A DNA stretch of 64,000 nt from Lachnospiraceae bacterium (GCA_003979345.1 RYVZ01000001.1:124001-188000), one strand, 5' to 3'; positions 51,110 to 60,500 are shown, counted from the stretch's first letter. Notes: generated from the sequence alone by a model not told the origin. Program-made: numbers and translations.

Positions 51110-52057
51110 TCACCTCCTGCAGCCACGGCAGCATCTTCGGCATCTTCGGCATCTGCGGCAGCATTTTCTCCGGCATCGCTCACGTTTTTTGTCGCAGAGT
51201 ATGCGCCTGATCAGGCGCGGCAGACAGAAATAGAGACAGAGCAGCCGGTCCATTCCGCATACAAAGGGTTTGGTCACCCACAAAAACAGCTTACAGGCAA
51301 CCCTGTTTTTCCATTGTGCGAATCTGCAGCGCAGCCTCCTGAAAATCGAGCGATTGCAGGGTGTGCAGCTACCTGTGCCTTCGCAAAAAAGAATCTGAAC
51401 CTGCAGACCGCGGACAGAACATTCCACACCTTCCTTTTCACGCAGCGCTGCTACAAAAGCATGCTCCATTTCCACATTCGGGAATGTGACCGCTATGCGC
51501 ATTTCCAAATCGCGCGGCTCGCAGTAAGCCCCCATGCGGAACATTGTCAGCCACCAATGGCGTCCGCAATTTTCGCAGACCGGATTTCCCCCACGGTACA
51601 GCCGGACCGAAATGGGCATCATCTCATCATCATCTGCACTATGAAACAGTGTTGTTTTCTCGGATAAAGAAGAGACTAGTCCCTCCGCGTGATAGATGCC
51701 GACTTCACAGCCCATGTTGATCCCGTACTGCCCCTTCCAAAACTCGATCAGCCATGTCCTCTCCCGATAATCGAAATAGACCGGCAGGCAGTCAAATACC
51801 ATGCCAAAACGAGCCGCATAACGATCATACAGTGCCGTATAGCCAAACTTACGCTGCGGCGCGTCGATCGTTGTCGAAAAACAATCCTGTCCGGGATTAT
51901 AGCAATAACCGAACGGTGTAATGATCGTCTCCACTGTTTCAAGCCGTTCCTCGCAGGTCATTGCACACACTTTTTTTCGTGCTTTTCTTCTTCGGTATCC
52001 GCAAAAAAGAAGTACTATCAGAACGATTGCTAACATGCATCCAAATAGCAGATACAT
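51110..52057 (-). CDS. DUF4474 protein with Cys/Arg-rich tail
   Basis: The 315-residue protein has an N-terminal membrane segment (about 2-20), a basic stretch and a DUF4474-like domain (about 45-190, PFGYCYNPGQDCF, GYTALYD, FYFDYR and GIYHAEG). A second domain continues to about 270. The end is a highly unusual Cys/Arg tail (CRRKCC, then CRRCRRC repeats), encoded by 9-bp near-repeats at 51120-51160. It stops 10 bp before the phosphoesterase start, so the genes are likely one transcript. Confidence 0.7.
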   Translation of the reverse strand: MYLLFGCMLAIVLIVLLFCGYRRRKARKKVCAMTCEERLETVETIITPFGYCYNPGQDCFSTTIDAPQRKFGYTALYDRYAARFGMVFDCLPVYFDYRERTWLIEFWKGQYGINMGCEVGIYHAEGLVSSLSEKTTLFHSADDDEMMPISVRLYRGGNPVCENCGRHWWLTMFRMGAYCEPRDLEMRIAVTFPNVEMEHAFVAALREKEGVECSVRGLQVQILFCEGTGSCTPCNRSIFRRLRCRFAQWKNRVACKLFLWVTKPFVCGMDRLLCLYFCLPRLIRRILCDKKRERCRRKCCRRCRRCRRCCRGCRR

Positions 52058-52239
52058 ACAATTTCTCCAACCTTGTTTTCTATTATCATATGCCGGATTC
52101 GTTCATTTGCGACAGATTTCGGCAGGCTCCACGGTCTTTAGTCACCAATCCGGACCGCTTACATATCTTATTATCAAGGAAAGCGACAGCGTTTCTAAAA
52201 TCAGCTGCCGTTTAGCAGTTTTGCAGGGCGGATTCTCCT

Positions 52240-52920
52240 TTGAAACAGATTGCCATTGTCAGCCTTCAACAAAACCTCTCAAGCTATACCAACATGCTCA
52301 CGGCCCTGCACTGCTCCTTCCGTATTATCCGGTGCACGGACAGTCTGTCGCCTCTTTCAGACGGACTGCTCCTGCCCGGCAGCAGAGACTGCACTCCCCA
52401 GCTCTACGGGCAAAAAAACAATAGTTCCCGCAGTCTCTGTCTTGAAGAAGACCTACTGCAGTTATCCGCCTTTGACCGTTACTGCCATGCCGGACGTCCG
52501 ATCCTCGGTATCGGCAAGGGCATGCATCTGATCAACATTGCCGCCGGCGGCAGTCTCAGACAGCATATCGGGCACTATCCGCACGACGCTGTCCGCATCT
52601 GCAGCCCTCTTAGGACCGAATCTTTCGAGCGTTTTCATGAAACTTCTATCAGCGAGGGAAGTATGTTGGAAGCGCTTTACGGCACCTCCCTGCTCGTCAA
52701 CAGCTCCCATCATCAGGCTCTTGACCGTATTGGCTCCCGCTTAGACTGCGTCCAGTCCGCATTCGACGGCTGTCCGGAGGCGGTTCAGCACCGCTCGCTT
52801 CCCATCCTCGGCGTCCAGTGGCATCCCGAACGTCTGCTGCCAATAAAAGATAAAACAGACTGCCCCTCCCCGCTTGCGGATGGCAGTCTGCTCTTTCGAT
52901 TGTTCCTTGCTTTTATCTAA
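52240..52920 (+). CDS. Class I glutamine-amidotransferase-like protein, Cys missing
   Basis: The 226-residue protein matches gamma-glutamyl-GABA hydrolases (PuuD, peptidase C26): LLLPGSRD, the elbow region ILGIGKGMHLINIAAGGSL, and VQWHPE at the end. In active enzymes the elbow reads GICxG; here Gly92 replaces the nucleophilic Cys, while His and Glu of the triad remain. It may be a non-catalytic binding protein or regulator. It has its own upstream region and is plus-strand, unlike its neighbours. Confidence 0.82.
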   Translation: MKQIAIVSLQQNLSSYTNMLTALHCSFRIIRCTDSLSPLSDGLLLPGSRDCTPQLYGQKNNSSRSLCLEEDLLQLSAFDRYCHAGRPILGIGKGMHLINIAAGGSLRQHIGHYPHDAVRICSPLRTESFERFHETSISEGSMLEALYGTSLLVNSSHHQALDRIGSRLDCVQSAFDGCPEAVQHRSLPILGVQWHPERLLPIKDKTDCPSPLADGSLLFRLFLAFI

Positions 52921-52980
52921 GGAATCATGAATGATTCCAAGGAATCATGAATGATTCCAAGGAATCATGAGTGATTCCTT
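52921..52980. repeat. Three tandem 20-bp palindromes
   Basis: GGAATCATGAATGATTCC plus AA is repeated at 52921-52940 and 52941-52960, and a variant at 52961-52980. Each has 8-bp arms that pair. A related palindrome with GCTGATGA...TCATCGC follows to 53009. They lie directly after the stop of the amidotransferase-like gene and before a convergent gene, and may stop transcription from both sides. Confidence 0.9.
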
Positions 52981-53007
52981 GGAAACGCTGATGAAATCAT
53001 CGCTTCC

Positions 53008-54117
53008 TTAAGTGCTTTTATAAGATCCCCGCTTGTCTGCCTCCCCTGCAAACGCATATCGAAACAGCTTTCCAAGCAGCTTTCCCATAAACTTTTTCTC
53101 ATCGGCGTTCATTTCTTTATACGCCTCCAGTAATGCCTTTATATGCTTCTTTCTGTCCTGATCGAATTTGATCAGGTCTTCGACCTCCGCAGCTTTGATC
53201 AGGTCAAACAAATCTTCCACAAACCGCATCATCTGATCCTCGGAAAGCGACATGATCCACTCATTCATGGCATGATCAAGAATCCTTCTTCCCTTATACA
53301 GACTTTCCGAGCGGACAAAACGCCCCTCCCTTATGAGCCAGGTAAACGGGTCATGCTGCAAAAGCCCTGCCGCCGCACTTTTAACAACCTGATAATGCTC
53401 CTGCGTCTGCAGCACCATCCCGATGACGGAAGACTGCGGTACAAATTTGCGGATGCGCGGACGAAGCTGCGCATAGCGCTCCCTCTCCAATATCTCCGGC
53501 CGGAAACCCGGTCCGTCAAAGGAATATAAATACAGAATCCGCTCCGCAATGTCCTCCTCACAGAGCAATCCGGCATAAACTGCCAGATTTCCGCCCTTTG
53601 AATGCCCTCCTGCATAAAAGTTTCCCCTGATGCGGTCCGCGATCTGCGTCAGATAGATCACGCTGTAATCCTGAGATGGAATCGATCCGCGAAATGCCAT
53701 ACAAAAGTCCTCTTTCCATCCCACGATCGTCTCATCCGTTCCCCGGAAGGCAAGATACGGTCTGGCTCCGTCTAAAAAGAATGTCACGGCAGAAAACTGT
53801 GTCTCGATCTCTTCATCCACAATATCAACAAAGTAATTCATTGTCATGGATCCAAATCGTATGGAAGACGCCATCAGGTCGAACAGGCGTCTGTTATTCT
53901 TTTCAAACCGGGTGTCCGCAAACATCTTTTCTCTGTCAGGATGTTTTTCCAGTTCGGCGATCCCGACAGGCTGCCCGTCCTCTTTGAGTCTCGGCACAAG
54001 CCCTTCCAGTTTCAGATAACAGAACTGTGAAAGCAAAAGACTATCCACATCACAGAACTTTTTTTCCCGAAAAGTATATTTCCCATATGCGCGAAGATAT
54101 CCAAATACATTGTTCAT
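53008..54117 (-). CDS. DUF2974 lipase-like protein
   Basis: The 369-residue protein matches DUF2974 (Mbeg1-like): FREKKFCDVDSLLLSQFCYL at the start, then a predicted alpha/beta hydrolase core with GGHSKGGNLAVYAG, where Ser is the likely nucleophile, and YSFDGPGF after it. No signal peptide or membrane segment is seen. The substrate is unknown, and an intracellular esterase role is likely. It is separated from the nucleoid-associated protein gene by 110 bp. Confidence 0.82.
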   Translation of the reverse strand: MNNVFGYLRAYGKYTFREKKFCDVDSLLLSQFCYLKLEGLVPRLKEDGQPVGIAELEKHPDREKMFADTRFEKNNRRLFDLMASSIRFGSMTMNYFVDIVDEEIETQFSAVTFFLDGARPYLAFRGTDETIVGWKEDFCMAFRGSIPSQDYSVIYLTQIADRIRGNFYAGGHSKGGNLAVYAGLLCEEDIAERILYLYSFDGPGFRPEILERERYAQLRPRIRKFVPQSSVIGMVLQTQEHYQVVKSAAAGLLQHDPFTWLIREGRFVRSESLYKGRRILDHAMNEWIMSLSEDQMMRFVEDLFDLIKAAEVEDLIKFDQDRKKHIKALLEAYKEMNADEKKFMGKLLGKLFRYAFAGEADKRGSYKST

Positions 54118-54227
54118 ATATCCGACACTCTTTTCTTTTTATGGTCCGTTCATTCTTGATATCCGATCCGGACATCTTTTTTCTGATGCAGACTTTTCTC
54201 TTTTTACTATTTGCCCGATACCGCGTG

Positions 54228-55250
54228 TCAGAATTTTGCGGTCAGATGTCCGATATTCTTAATATAGACAGACACCGTTCCATCCTCATTGGTAATAAAT
54301 TCCACACTGCCCGGATCGCGGTACTGTTCCATCGGTATTTTAATCTCTATCCCGGTGTCGGTCACCAGGCATTGTTTCTCATACTTACGGATGGTCTTTT
54401 CGCTCTGCGGATGCACGGTTTCCTTCACCATATCATATTTTTCCATCCGCTCCTCAAAGCTGTCGATCAGGGTCGGCGTCTCCTCAAAAATCTTCTGTGC
54501 GATCTCCTCCACGGCAAAACTGCCCTGTTCTGCAAGCGTCTCATTGATGATGCTTTTCGCCCGCATATGTTCCTCGTACTGCCGCTCCTCGTCAAATGCC
54601 TCATTCTGCACGCTCTCGACCGCACGCGCGACAAGCGCAAGCTTCGTCTTGTGTGACATTCGCGCAGCGCACTTTAAGAACAGATAGGAAAAATAGTTCG
54701 TTTTTTCTCCGTTCACCTCATACTTTTTCTCCACAAGCCGCACGGAGAAGTCTTCAAGATCAATGATCGCCGCTTCCGTCACGCGCTGCGAGAGCGACGG
54801 CAGAAGCGCCCGGTACATAAAGATTTCATTGCTGTTGCCATCCTCGCCCGCCAGCGTCCGGTGCGTGTAGGATTCCTTGTAATTCATTTTTAAGAGCGCC
54901 AGATACTCCCGCTCCCTGCTGCCAAAACGCACGACAAAAAAATCCGCCGACGGAATATCCACATTTGCTGACAGAATATCATAGAGTCTTGAGGCGATCT
55001 CTTTACTCACTGAAACAAAGTCGTCATCCTGATATTCGGAAAGCATCTGATAAATCTCCGACTGATCCCGATAGAACTCACACTCCTTACATTCGTCCCC
55101 CGAATCCACGCGCGCAATGTGCTCTTTTAAGAATTCCGCGAGATCCGAACCATATTCCGTTTCCTTATCCGACAGTACTGCCATCCCTGCATTGATATCC
55201 ATAATGTGGACGATCACCCTGCGCAGATAGATTTCCTCCTTGATGATCAT
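54228..55250 (-). CDS. Nucleoid-associated protein (NdpA/YejK-like)
   Basis: The 340-residue protein matches the 37-kDa nucleoid-associated family (pfam NA37): an N-terminal region RRVIVHIMDINAGMAVLSD, a central FFVVRFGSREREYLALLKMNY, and C-terminal acidic helices. It should bind DNA without strong specificity. Its lone position gives no further clue. Confidence 0.82.
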   Translation of the reverse strand: MIIKEEIYLRRVIVHIMDINAGMAVLSDKETEYGSDLAEFLKEHIARVDSGDECKECEFYRDQSEIYQMLSEYQDDDFVSVSKEIASRLYDILSANVDIPSADFFVVRFGSREREYLALLKMNYKESYTHRTLAGEDGNSNEIFMYRALLPSLSQRVTEAAIIDLEDFSVRLVEKKYEVNGEKTNYFSYLFLKCAARMSHKTKLALVARAVESVQNEAFDEERQYEEHMRAKSIINETLAEQGSFAVEEIAQKIFEETPTLIDSFEERMEKYDMVKETVHPQSEKTIRKYEKQCLVTDTGIEIKIPMEQYRDPGSVEFITNEDGTVSVYIKNIGHLTAKF

Positions 55251-55344
55251 GCTGCTTTTGTTCTCCTTCTGTCTCCGATACGGTTTTAGGCGATTGCCTG
55301 CCGATACGGTTTTATGTATGAATGCTCCTGCTCCGCAGCCGTCG

Positions 55345-56520
55345 TCATCCCGCCTCGTGATAATAGGAAAGCAGCAGACCGACCACGCGGCTGTAGCTGA
55401 CCACGCCGTCTGATACGCCGTTCATTGTCAGGTTCGCCTCCAAAAAGCTGTCCGTCACATCCGAGACAAACTGCGTGTCTAACGGCGACTGTTCATGAAC
55501 CCGCTCCCATTGCTCACTCGTCACATAAACGTTGTCAAGATGTACCTGTTCTTTGACCGGCGTAAGCTTTGTATAACGATCCATCTCGCCCCGCTGCATC
55601 AGCGCATCGCTTAAATCGCTTTCCACATAGTATAATACATTTAAGTATCCGCTGTATTCAAACACCTCGTCTCCGCTGCCCACGCAAGCCAGATAAGCCA
55701 GATAATTCGCCTCGTCTTCAAAAATGTATCCCTTCAGATGAGAAAGCTCATGGCACATGGTATACGGAAAATTCATGATATACATCATATCATTATAATT
55801 CGCTTCCAGGGAAAATGGAAAATAGTAGCCGCACATATGCTGCTGGCAGAAAAACCATGAAGCGTACAATGGCTTCGGTTTCGAATAATAGCCCCCAAGC
55901 CTCGGCATGCCTTCCCGCTCCGAGAGCGCATGCATCGCCTGTATTGCCCGTTTTTTCATATCGCCGTCATAAACGATCTCACCCCGTTCATCCCGCTGCA
56001 TGCGTTCCGACAGGCGGTTACAGTTTTTGACAATGCGCTCCCGCAGTGCGATCAGTTCTTCCAGATCATATTGTTCTTTCTTATCCTGAAGCGGCGTGCA
56101 GTGATAAAAGATCAGACAGTTCAATGTCATGATCAGACAGACGACCGTAACGATCCATGCCACCGCCTGATAGTAACGCAGAACCAGTCTTTCAAAGCGG
56201 CTGCCCGTTTTTCTGCCTGTCGGACCAGCCTTTGACACAGCCCTCCTGCGCCGTCCTGCAATATGAAACGGCAGCCATATCGTCCATAACATGAGCGCGA
56301 TCAGGACAAGGACTGCTGCCAGATACAGCATCCACTCACCAATGGAAAAAGGAAACAGCCCGCTCAGTCTGCCGTATGTATTCAACCAAATTGGAAACAC
56401 ATGCGCCACGTACCAGTCACAAAACGGCGCGCACAGCCATGCTGCCGCTCTGAGCGCAAGAACCGCCGTCCAGATCAAAACCATGACCACCCGTCTTTTT
56501 TTTGAAAAAAAACGTTTCAA
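55345..56520 (-). CDS. DUF3810 membrane protein with HExxH-like motif
   Basis: The 391-residue protein has three membrane segments in its first 180 residues and a DUF3810 domain with TMCHELSHLKGY, a zinc-metalloprotease-like HELSH sequence, followed by EDEANYLAYLAC. A TTG at 56520 is preferred, because GAGGGG lies 6 nt upstream; the ATG at 56538 has no good site. The role is unknown, and a membrane-bound protease is possible. Confidence 0.8.
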   Translation of the reverse strand: MKRFFSKKRRVVMVLIWTAVLALRAAAWLCAPFCDWYVAHVFPIWLNTYGRLSGLFPFSIGEWMLYLAAVLVLIALMLWTIWLPFHIAGRRRRAVSKAGPTGRKTGSRFERLVLRYYQAVAWIVTVVCLIMTLNCLIFYHCTPLQDKKEQYDLEELIALRERIVKNCNRLSERMQRDERGEIVYDGDMKKRAIQAMHALSEREGMPRLGGYYSKPKPLYASWFFCQQHMCGYYFPFSLEANYNDMMYIMNFPYTMCHELSHLKGYIFEDEANYLAYLACVGSGDEVFEYSGYLNVLYYVESDLSDALMQRGEMDRYTKLTPVKEQVHLDNVYVTSEQWERVHEQSPLDTQFVSDVTDSFLEANLTMNGVSDGVVSYSRVVGLLLSYYHEAG

Positions 56521-56633
56521 TCTATTCCCCTCTTTCATGATGCGGTAAGTTTCATGATACCGTAACTTTATGCAGCTCATGCGGCATCATATAGCAGCTT
56601 CAGGACACGGTAAATTGATGCGGCTAATTAGCA

Positions 56634-57926
56634 TCACACAGCGTGCGGCGTACTGCCCTGCTTATCCGTTTTTCTGCCGCGGCTTTTCTGTATTTGCAGG
56701 ATCATGATCTTTTCTTCTTTTACCCGGTATGCAATTCTTCCCGCATAGCCGGTCTGCGCATAAAATGTGCAGGAACAGTAATTTCTGTCCTCCGTTGCCG
56801 GATGATCCAAATTTTCTGCGTTTTCGGCAAGGCACAACTCTGCCAGCGCTTCTTCCAGCGCGATCAACTCATCGTAGCAAAGTTCTTTGGCGGCCGCCGC
56901 AGCCGTTCCCTCCCTGAATTCACAGCGCGGATAAGCTTCTCCCCATGCTTTGTTCAAGCGCTCCGTACGGATTTCGAGCAATCTGTGAAGCTCCTGCTCT
57001 CCCTCGGCATTTTTTTGCTCTAACCGTTCTAATTCTTCCTTTTTTGCCTCATATTCTTCCTGAAACTCTTTCTGTCTGCGCGCACAATCCTCCATCAGTG
57101 TCCTTGTTTCTGCAAGCATGGATTCATAGGTATCCTTCTCTGCAGGTGAACCTTCTTTCCTTTTCAGCGCTTCTTCCTTTTCCTCAAGCGAGCGCTTTTC
57201 GCTCTCCTTCGTCCGCATGCTGTCCATGCAGCGATCTGCAGCATTTTTTAAGCTGGTCTGCTCATTTTTCCATTCAGCGCTGTCCGCAAGGAGGGTCTTA
57301 AGACGTTCCTCCTCCTCAAGATAAGCAAAAAATGATTCGCCCGTTCGGTAGGAGGGCATCGCTTTCAATATCGGCGCAAGCTTTTTATCATAGGCACGCA
57401 CTGCAGCCGCTGTCACATGTGCAAGCACTTCCTTATCCAGTTTTCCGGGCAGCACCGTATCCTCAAAATCCTCAGGTCTTTCCCGCTTGTTTTTATCCGC
57501 GATCAGCTCCGCCTTACGCAATGGCGTCACCGAATCCGGCACTTCGGAAAATGCCTCTCCGGCTTTCATGATCATGAGTATCGACAATCGCTCATCGGAC
57601 AGCGCTGCCGTATCTTTGATACCGAGCGATTCTAACCGCCGGCACAGATTCGCCTTCAAAAGCCGCCTCAGTTCGTCCGCTTCCTTAAGCATCAGACTTT
57701 TCTGCGATATGGCGGTCTTCCCTGCGAGCGACAACGTCTCCGGCTCCGTAAACTGCTTTTTTACGATCAGGTTCGTTACACGGTTTGCAAGCCGTACCGT
57801 CGCCTGCTTTGCCTTCCCTGCCGCTGTCTTTGCAAATGCCGAAACGGTGATGTGCTCTAACAGTGCCACCTCGTATGCAAGCTGTTCCTTTGTCATCTCA
57901 GCGATGCCGTCAAAAATCGTTACCAT
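56634..57926 (-). CDS. Hypothetical coiled-coil protein next to HflX
   Basis: I do not recognise this 430-residue protein. Residues about 1-80 form helices with MVTIFDGIAEMTKEQLAYEV, and a long charged coiled coil follows (about 220-340, KESEKRSLEEKEEALKRKE). The C-terminus resembles a small beta domain (GYAGRIAYRVKEEKIMIL) that may sense or bind. The frame extends far upstream inside hflX, but ATG at 57926 follows GAGGGGG by 11 nt. It begins 21 bp after the hflX stop, so it is likely cotranscribed with it. Confidence 0.7.
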   Translation of the reverse strand: MVTIFDGIAEMTKEQLAYEVALLEHITVSAFAKTAAGKAKQATVRLANRVTNLIVKKQFTEPETLSLAGKTAISQKSLMLKEADELRRLLKANLCRRLESLGIKDTAALSDERLSILMIMKAGEAFSEVPDSVTPLRKAELIADKNKRERPEDFEDTVLPGKLDKEVLAHVTAAAVRAYDKKLAPILKAMPSYRTGESFFAYLEEEERLKTLLADSAEWKNEQTSLKNAADRCMDSMRTKESEKRSLEEKEEALKRKEGSPAEKDTYESMLAETRTLMEDCARRQKEFQEEYEAKKEELERLEQKNAEGEQELHRLLEIRTERLNKAWGEAYPRCEFREGTAAAAAKELCYDELIALEEALAELCLAENAENLDHPATEDRNYCSCTFYAQTGYAGRIAYRVKEEKIMILQIQKSRGRKTDKQGSTPHAV

Positions 57927-57946
57927 TTTGCTGTAATCCCCCTCTT

Positions 57947-59209
57947 CTAACCCACAAGGTATTTTTCGTATTTTTGATAATCCCTGTCCGGGCAGACCAA
58001 ATGAAGCCTCGTCCCGCTTTCCTCGTAATTCAGCGCCCGCACAGAGCCCTGCTGTTGAAAGTACGGAACAAGTGCCGACTCCTGATAGGGAATGATCATC
58101 TCGCATTCCTTATAGTGCGCGGTTAGCTGACCCTCGATCATCTCCACAAGTTCCCGTAACCCGACACGTCCCGATGCACTCATCGTGATCCGGTTTCCCG
58201 ACAATTCGGGAAGTCCCTCTCCCGCGTCCTTTACTTTATCCGCTTTATTATAGACATAGATCATCGGAATATCGCCCGCGCCAAGCTGCCTTAACGTTTC
58301 ATTTGTAACTTTGATATGTTCTTTATGATGATCATCGGAGCAGTCCACTACCTGTATCAGCAGATCGGCATAAAGTGCTTCTTCCAATGTTGAATGGAAT
58401 GCCTCTACAAGCTGATGCGGAAGCCCGCTGATAAACCCGACTGTATCGGACAGCAGTATGGCGTGACAGCCCTCCGGAGTAATCTGACGAACCGTTGTGT
58501 CAAGCGTGGCAAACAGCATATCCTTCGCATCGACTTTTTTCTCTTCCTTCTGACCGCTGTATTCCACAAGCGCATTTAGAAGCGTTGATTTTCCGGCATT
58601 TGTATATCCGACAAGCGCTACGCGCGGAATTCCCGAACGGTTCCTCTTTTTGCGCTGGGTCGTGCGCTGTCCTCCGACTTCTTTTAGCTCTCTGCGCAGT
58701 TCGGTCAGCCGGTGTTCCAGCTTCCGTCTGTCCAACTCGATCTTTTTTTCTCCCGCTCCGCGGTTACTCATGCTTCCGGTCGTTCCTCCCTGCCTGCCAA
58801 GTGCGTCATGCAGCCCCGCAAGTCTCGGCAGCATATATTGCAGGCTCGCCGCTTCCACCTGCAGCATGGCCTCTCTCGAATGCGCCCTCTCGCGGAATAT
58901 CTCTAAGATCAGGGCAGTCCTGTCCTCCACCGGCAGCCCGATCTCCTTTTGCAGATTCCGGATCTGCAGAGGGGAGAGCGTATGATCAAAAATGATCTCC
59001 CCTGCCATCAGTTCTTCCGCCTGCTCTTTCACTTCTTTCACTTTACCGGGACCGATATAAAACGGCTTATTGATAACATCCAACGACTGTGTCACAACAC
59101 CCACCGGCTCCTTACCGCATGCCTTTGCCAGACTTCCCAGCTCTGCAAGCGCCATTTCAAAATTGTCGTCCGAAGGAAGCTCCACTCCGACCAATAATAC
59201 TTTATCCAT
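57947..59209 (-). CDS. hflX: GTPase HflX
   Basis: HflX is a ribosome-binding GTPase that splits stalled 70S and 100S ribosomes. The 420-residue protein has an N-terminal helical domain, a coiled coil (NRGAGEKKIELDRRKLEHRL) and a G domain with GYTNAGKSTLLNAL, DTVGFI and NKAD. ATG at 59209 is used, since GGGAG lies 4-5 nt upstream and the protein then matches the family. It may share drug-response logic with the erm gene, as HflX relatives give macrolide tolerance in some bacteria, but that link is not visible here. Confidence 0.94.
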   Translation of the reverse strand: MDKVLLVGVELPSDDNFEMALAELGSLAKACGKEPVGVVTQSLDVINKPFYIGPGKVKEVKEQAEELMAGEIIFDHTLSPLQIRNLQKEIGLPVEDRTALILEIFRERAHSREAMLQVEAASLQYMLPRLAGLHDALGRQGGTTGSMSNRGAGEKKIELDRRKLEHRLTELRRELKEVGGQRTTQRKKRNRSGIPRVALVGYTNAGKSTLLNALVEYSGQKEEKKVDAKDMLFATLDTTVRQITPEGCHAILLSDTVGFISGLPHQLVEAFHSTLEEALYADLLIQVVDCSDDHHKEHIKVTNETLRQLGAGDIPMIYVYNKADKVKDAGEGLPELSGNRITMSASGRVGLRELVEMIEGQLTAHYKECEMIIPYQESALVPYFQQQGSVRALNYEESGTRLHLVCPDRDYQKYEKYLVG

Positions 59210-59249
59210 AAGACTCCCACGCTCCTTTCTTCTCATCGCCGCTATAGGC

Positions 59250-59280
59250 AATTACGAAACAATCCTTGATAACGTATATC
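59250..59280. repeat. Dispersed upstream element, copy 2
   Basis: It matches 32035-32065 at 25 of 31 positions and lies 40-70 bp upstream of the hflX start on the minus strand. The shared parts are AATT.CGAAAC and ACGTATATC. Confidence 0.5.
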
Positions 59281-59377
59281 CTTGTGCAAAATATACAAAT
59301 CCGCAAGCAGGCACTCCATTCTGAAAGAATGATTTTCATTCTATCAAAAATTCCTGCTACTGTATAGCATTTTCCTA

Positions 59378-59407
59378 TTGACTTTTACGTCTGCTGCAAG
59401 TTATAAT
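59378..59407 (+). promoter_or_regulatory. Sigma-A promoter of the tRNA-Pro gene
   Basis: TTGACT (59378-59383) and TATAAT (59402-59407) are 18 bp apart, 11 bp before the tRNA. Confidence 0.85.
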
Positions 59408-59418
59408 AGCACTCGTAT

Positions 59419-59493
59419 CGGGGTGTGGCTCAGTTTGGCTAGAGCGCTATCTTAGGGAGGTAGAGGCCGCGTGTTCGAATCACGTCACTCCGA
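59419..59493 (+). tRNA. tRNA-Pro (anticodon AGG)
   Basis: The plus strand folds as a standard tRNA: acceptor CGGGGTG with CACTCCG, anticodon stem CTATC/GGTAG with loop TTAGGGA (anticodon AGG), and T-loop TTCGAAT. CCA is not encoded. Inosine at position 34 would read CCU and CCC. Confidence 0.93.
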
Positions 59494-59507
59494 TTGATAA
59501 AAAGGGT

Positions 59508-59555
59508 AAAATGTCCGCAAACGGCTATATCATACCGCTCGCGGACATTTTTCTT
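59508..59555 (+). terminator. Terminator of tRNA-Pro
   Basis: AAAATGTCCGC pairs with GCGGACATTTT over 11 bp with a 22-nt loop and is followed by T-rich sequence. It also faces the convergent esterase gene. Confidence 0.88.
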
Positions 59556-59566
59556 TATTCTGTTTT

Positions 59567-60478
59567 TTACAGATGCCGGCTGAAAAACGCGCATTCCTCA
59601 TCATTGCAGCGCGCCGCCTCATCAAGCCGGACATTACAGTGAAAAACATGTCCGATTCGCTCATCGTCTCTGCTGCCATAGATATGGCATTCCGCCTCTA
59701 CACCTGCACGCCTTAATGCCTCCGTCATGGGCTGTGCCTCTTTATACAGAAAGTCACAGTACGCACTCATGACAAACGACGGCGGAAATTGCTTCGTCAG
59801 ATACCGCTTTGTATCGGTATACCGTTCAAAATCCACAGGTTCCCCGTTCAGGTAAGCATGAAACAGAAGATCCATTTCTTCATCATCCGGCGCAGTCATC
59901 TCATATCTGCCGCAGTTTAGCGCAACAGCGCTAAGTTTCAGCTCTGGAAACCGGAAGCCGTACCGATCCTCAAACAATCGGGCAAAATCACGGTTCGTCA
60001 GCATGGCCGCAAATTGACTAAGCATCTGTGCCCCGGCGGAATCACCGACTGCAAATAGATGCTCCGTGTCAATGTGATGGTCTTTCCCGTTTTCTTTGAT
60101 CCATGAAAATACGGCATTGATATCCTCGAGCGATGCCGGAAACGGATGTTCGGGCGCAAGCCGGTAATTAAAATTCACAACCGTAAAACCACGCGCGGCA
60201 AGACTGCATAGATAAAACTGATAAACCTCCTTCGTCCCATACACCCATCCGCCGCCATGCACGGAAACGATCGCAGGCAGCAGACCGTCCGTATCTGCAG
60301 GGTAATAGATATCCATCAGATTCCATTGCCCATATGGTCCATAGCTTACGTCATTCTCCCATGACACATTCTGCGGTCTCGTTAATCCCGCGTCCCTGAC
60401 TGCGTCACTTGCTCCAAAATCATGTCTGATCTGTTCCGCCTTTTTCAGATATTCCGGTTTGATATTACTTTCTCCCAC
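59567..60478 (-). CDS. Alpha/beta hydrolase (HSL-type esterase)
   Basis: The protein of about 303 residues has the hormone-sensitive-lipase oxyanion motif HGGGW, nucleophile elbow GDSAGA, and C-terminal IGHVFH as His region. A GTG at 60478 lies 9 nt after GGAGG and is preferred over upstream in-frame starts. No signal peptide is seen. It is a cytoplasmic esterase of unknown substrate, divergent from the amidase gene. Confidence 0.87.
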   Translation of the reverse strand: MGESNIKPEYLKKAEQIRHDFGASDAVRDAGLTRPQNVSWENDVSYGPYGQWNLMDIYYPADTDGLLPAIVSVHGGGWVYGTKEVYQFYLCSLAARGFTVVNFNYRLAPEHPFPASLEDINAVFSWIKENGKDHHIDTEHLFAVGDSAGAQMLSQFAAMLTNRDFARLFEDRYGFRFPELKLSAVALNCGRYEMTAPDDEEMDLLFHAYLNGEPVDFERYTDTKRYLTKQFPPSFVMSAYCDFLYKEAQPMTEALRRAGVEAECHIYGSRDDERIGHVFHCNVRLDEAARCNDEECAFFSRHL

Positions 60479-60500
60479 GAACAGATTCCTCCTTTTTCCA

